A stretch of 23,228 nucleotides of DNA from JAPLGZ01 sp038318235. GTDB lineage: Bacteria > Chloroflexota > Anaerolineae > Caldilineales > Caldilineaceae. This document shows positions 21,486-23,228 of this stretch, one piece after another (position 1 is the first letter of the stretch; every line of letters starts with the position of its first letter). Where the stretch lies: assembly GCA_038318235.1 (NCBI GenBank), contig JBBQBY010000038.1:1-23228 (forward strand). Reading direction: 5' to 3'. The position numbers were made by a program, and so were the translations under genes. Below the pieces are notes generated by a model, which saw nothing but the letters and a program-made list of their open reading frames with translations, made no database searches and was not told the origin of the DNA.

Positions 21486-23198
21486 TCATGGGTATGCAAA
21501 AACGATTCTGCGCCGCTCACCTGCTGCCAGGTTGTTGAGCGTTATCACCATGTATTCTTGGCCCCATAATTGCTGGCGACTCACGGTCGCATTTTCAGCT
21601 TGTGGGGCTATTTGATTGGGCAGCAAAAGGGTCAGCGAAGTGACAGCTTGCGGTGTATAGACGGTGCAGCCTTGCGCGTCCTGCTCAAGACTGACACTGT
21701 TGCGCACTTTGGTCCAGGCCAACCATTGATCGGCGGAAACAATCTTCATCCCTTCGGCCAGCGCCGTATCCCAGCAACCCTCGATCAGGGGACTGGAATA
21801 GGTGGCGAAGCTGACCGGGTGCGAATTGAAAATAATTGGTGTATAAAATTCGCGCACGGCGCGCTGGATAATTTTGTCCGTCTCGGCCAGCGCGCGCTCC
21901 ACTGTCCACTTAAAACTAAAGACAAACCCAGGGTGAATCAACACTTCCTCGGTCCACAACGTGGGCTGTTGATAACAATCGATCAGCGTGCCATCCGTAT
22001 CCACAAAACGCAACGGCCTGCCCGACCCTGCCATGTAACCGAGTGAGAAAGGGTGGACGCTGATATAATTCAACTCCATCTCAATGCCCAAGTCGGCCAA
22101 AAGGCGCGCCGCATCAACATACCCCAACCAGCGCACCGCATGTTGGCGAATCGTCTGCGGCGTATGGCCATAATCGTGGATATGGCGCGCTACATTGGCT
22201 TGCAGCATGTCGGCCACCAACTTACTTTGTGGATCTTGCGTGGCCAGTTCAGCGTGCATATCCGCGTCCAAAGCCGGGTGAACCGAGAACGTATGACCTT
22301 CCGCCGCCCATTTGTCCATTAAGGTTTGGTTGATCTTCGTTTCGGGCACGACGTAAAAGGTGGCATGCGCCTGGCGTTTGCGTAAGCCAGCCAAGAGCGC
22401 CTCGAACTGCTCCACCGTCGACCAATCGTCGTCACTCGTCATGATCACCACGCTGTGTTGGTCAGCCGCCGGGTAATACCAGAGCCGGGGCCGCGGCGCG
22501 AGTGTTTCGATCAGGCGTGCCAGCAAGGCCGTCTGCAAATCGGCCTGGGGCAGCAACATCTGCTCCACATCCAATTGCCCGACAAAGAGTTCGCTCGGCC
22601 GATAGATGCCATCCAGCCCGGCATAGGAAAGGTCAGCATGTTCGGGGTTGCCTTGGCGCAGACGAGCAATCGCGTGCGGCAGATCGTAGGCGAAGAAGAT
22701 CGCTGCGCCGCTGCCAACTTTACTCAAGACGATGCCCGGTTGCCCATCGTCGAACGTCTCACTTTTGCCGGGACGAATTTGAGCCAACGCTGTCACCGCT
22801 GCATCGGCGGCGAGCGACCAACTAACAGCTGGCACAATGATCTGCACCGGCTCGGAACATAGTCCTTGTAAAGCTGGATTTTCAGCGTTTATGTGTAGCC
22901 AACCACGGTCAATGCCCTGCCAATTCGAGGTCAACCCAAAACGACGGGCAAAGCGCGCGTCAGGCAAAAATGCCAACAGATGGCCGCCTTGGGCGACGTA
23001 ATTATAAAGCAGTTCCGCCTCGGCCTGCGTCGCGCTCAGGCGGGGCAGAATCACCAAATCCTGTTGCGCGAGCGTCGCCGCCTGAATCTCGGCCAGGTTG
23101 AGTTCGGTGAAATCGGCAAAACCTTCTAGGCGTAAAATCTCGGCCAAGTAATGGCTGTAAAGGCTATGTGGATCATTTTTGTTGTGAATGAGTAGCAT
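21486..23198 (-). CDS. Polysaccharide deacetylase (NodB)-like protein with N-terminal amidotransferase-like domain (570 aa)
   Basis: Two-part protein. Residues 1 to about 190 look like a class I amidotransferase-like fold (LVILPRLSATQAEAELLYNYVAQGGHLLAFLPD) without a catalytic Cys, as in many glycan-related proteins. Residues about 245-470 resemble the NodB barrel of carbohydrate esterase family 4: Asp256-Asp257-Asp258 in IMTSDDDWST (motif 1), Gly-His-Thr-Phe-Ser-Val-His307 (motif 2), and His460 in FNSHPVS (late motif). Where CE4 enzymes have H-x3-H, this has H307-x3-D311, so metal binding may differ. A beta-rich end of about 80 residues follows. No signal peptide is seen, so it is probably cytoplasmic. 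The ATG at 23198 has AGGA six bases upstream. It converges on the oxidoreductase gene. The substrate is unknown; N-deacetylation of a sugar or polysaccharide is the family-level guess. Confidence 0.85.
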   Translation of the reverse strand: MLLIHNKNDPHSLYSHYLAEILRLEGFADFTELNLAEIQAATLAQQDLVILPRLSATQAEAELLYNYVAQGGHLLAFLPDARFARRFGLTSNWQGIDRGWLHINAENPALQGLCSEPVQIIVPAVSWSLAADAAVTALAQIRPGKSETFDDGQPGIVLSKVGSGAAIFFAYDLPHAIARLRQGNPEHADLSYAGLDGIYRPSELFVGQLDVEQMLLPQADLQTALLARLIETLAPRPRLWYYPAADQHSVVIMTSDDDWSTVEQFEALLAGLRKRQAHATFYVVPETKINQTLMDKWAAEGHTFSVHPALDADMHAELATQDPQSKLVADMLQANVARHIHDYGHTPQTIRQHAVRWLGYVDAARLLADLGIEMELNYISVHPFSLGYMAGSGRPLRFVDTDGTLIDCYQQPTLWTEEVLIHPGFVFSFKWTVERALAETDKIIQRAVREFYTPIIFNSHPVSFATYSSPLIEGCWDTALAEGMKIVSADQWLAWTKVRNSVSLEQDAQGCTVYTPQAVTSLTLLLPNQIAPQAENATVSRQQLWGQEYMVITLNNLAAGERRRIVFAYP

Positions 23199-23228
23199 GA
23201 AAATTCCTGTTATGTTTTCTTTGATTCA

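Noticed and set aside
1..23228. CRISPR array, tRNA, rRNA, transposase or prophage genes
   Set aside because: No regularly spaced repeats, cloverleaf, rRNA-like stretch or mobile-element protein was found on either strand.

Overview
The window looks like chromosomal DNA of a Chloroflexota bacterium, with Chloroflexales or Herpetosiphonales the nearest guess. The reasons are very large multi-PAS histidine kinases, Rcp1-type single-domain receivers, medium GC, TTG starts and frequent intergenic palindromes. This is inferred from style; no rRNA or marker gene is present. There is no tRNA, CRISPR array, transposase or phage gene.

Positions 1-14425 form a signal-transduction block, all on the minus strand. 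In transcription order it holds: a broken receiver gene (14425-13938, two frameshifts); a PAS-GAF-PAS kinase whose start overlaps the receiver's stop; an Rcp1-like receiver (11591-11133); a NarL-type receiver without a DNA-binding domain (10956-10540); a 2158-residue CheB-CheR-multi-PAS-GAF kinase; and a 1240-residue five-PAS, two-GAF kinase. The three kinases have nearly the same HisKA/HATPase core, so they look like paralogues with different sensor arrays. None has a transmembrane segment or a DNA-binding output, so the block is probably a cytoplasmic phosphorelay hub. The fused CheB domain lacks its catalytic serine while CheR keeps its motifs.

Positions 14677-19974 are also all minus strand and hold envelope or stress-type genes: two AI-2E/UPF0118 membrane proteins overlapping by four bases, a YihY/BrkB membrane protein with a long tail and an extra membrane segment, a helical protein that resembles ferritin-like/DUF892 proteins, and a 19-codon reading frame with a strong ribosome binding site and an internal seven-residue repeat.

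Positions 20333-23198 hold a convergent pair: a Gfo/Idh/MocA oxidoreductase on the plus strand with a good promoter, and a NodB-type deacetylase-like protein on the minus strand. A 33-bp near-perfect hairpin separates them.

The intergenic DNA is rich in structure. The best cases are a MITE-like 15-bp inverted repeat inside 11-bp direct repeats (11771-11883), a 20-bp-arm palindrome (20113-20182), the 21415-21482 hairpin, and a 22-bp operator-like dyad (14519-14540). The main candidates for something undescribed are the CheB-inactive/CheR-intact kinase in a three-kinase hub, the degenerate coupled receiver, and the tiny repeat peptide.
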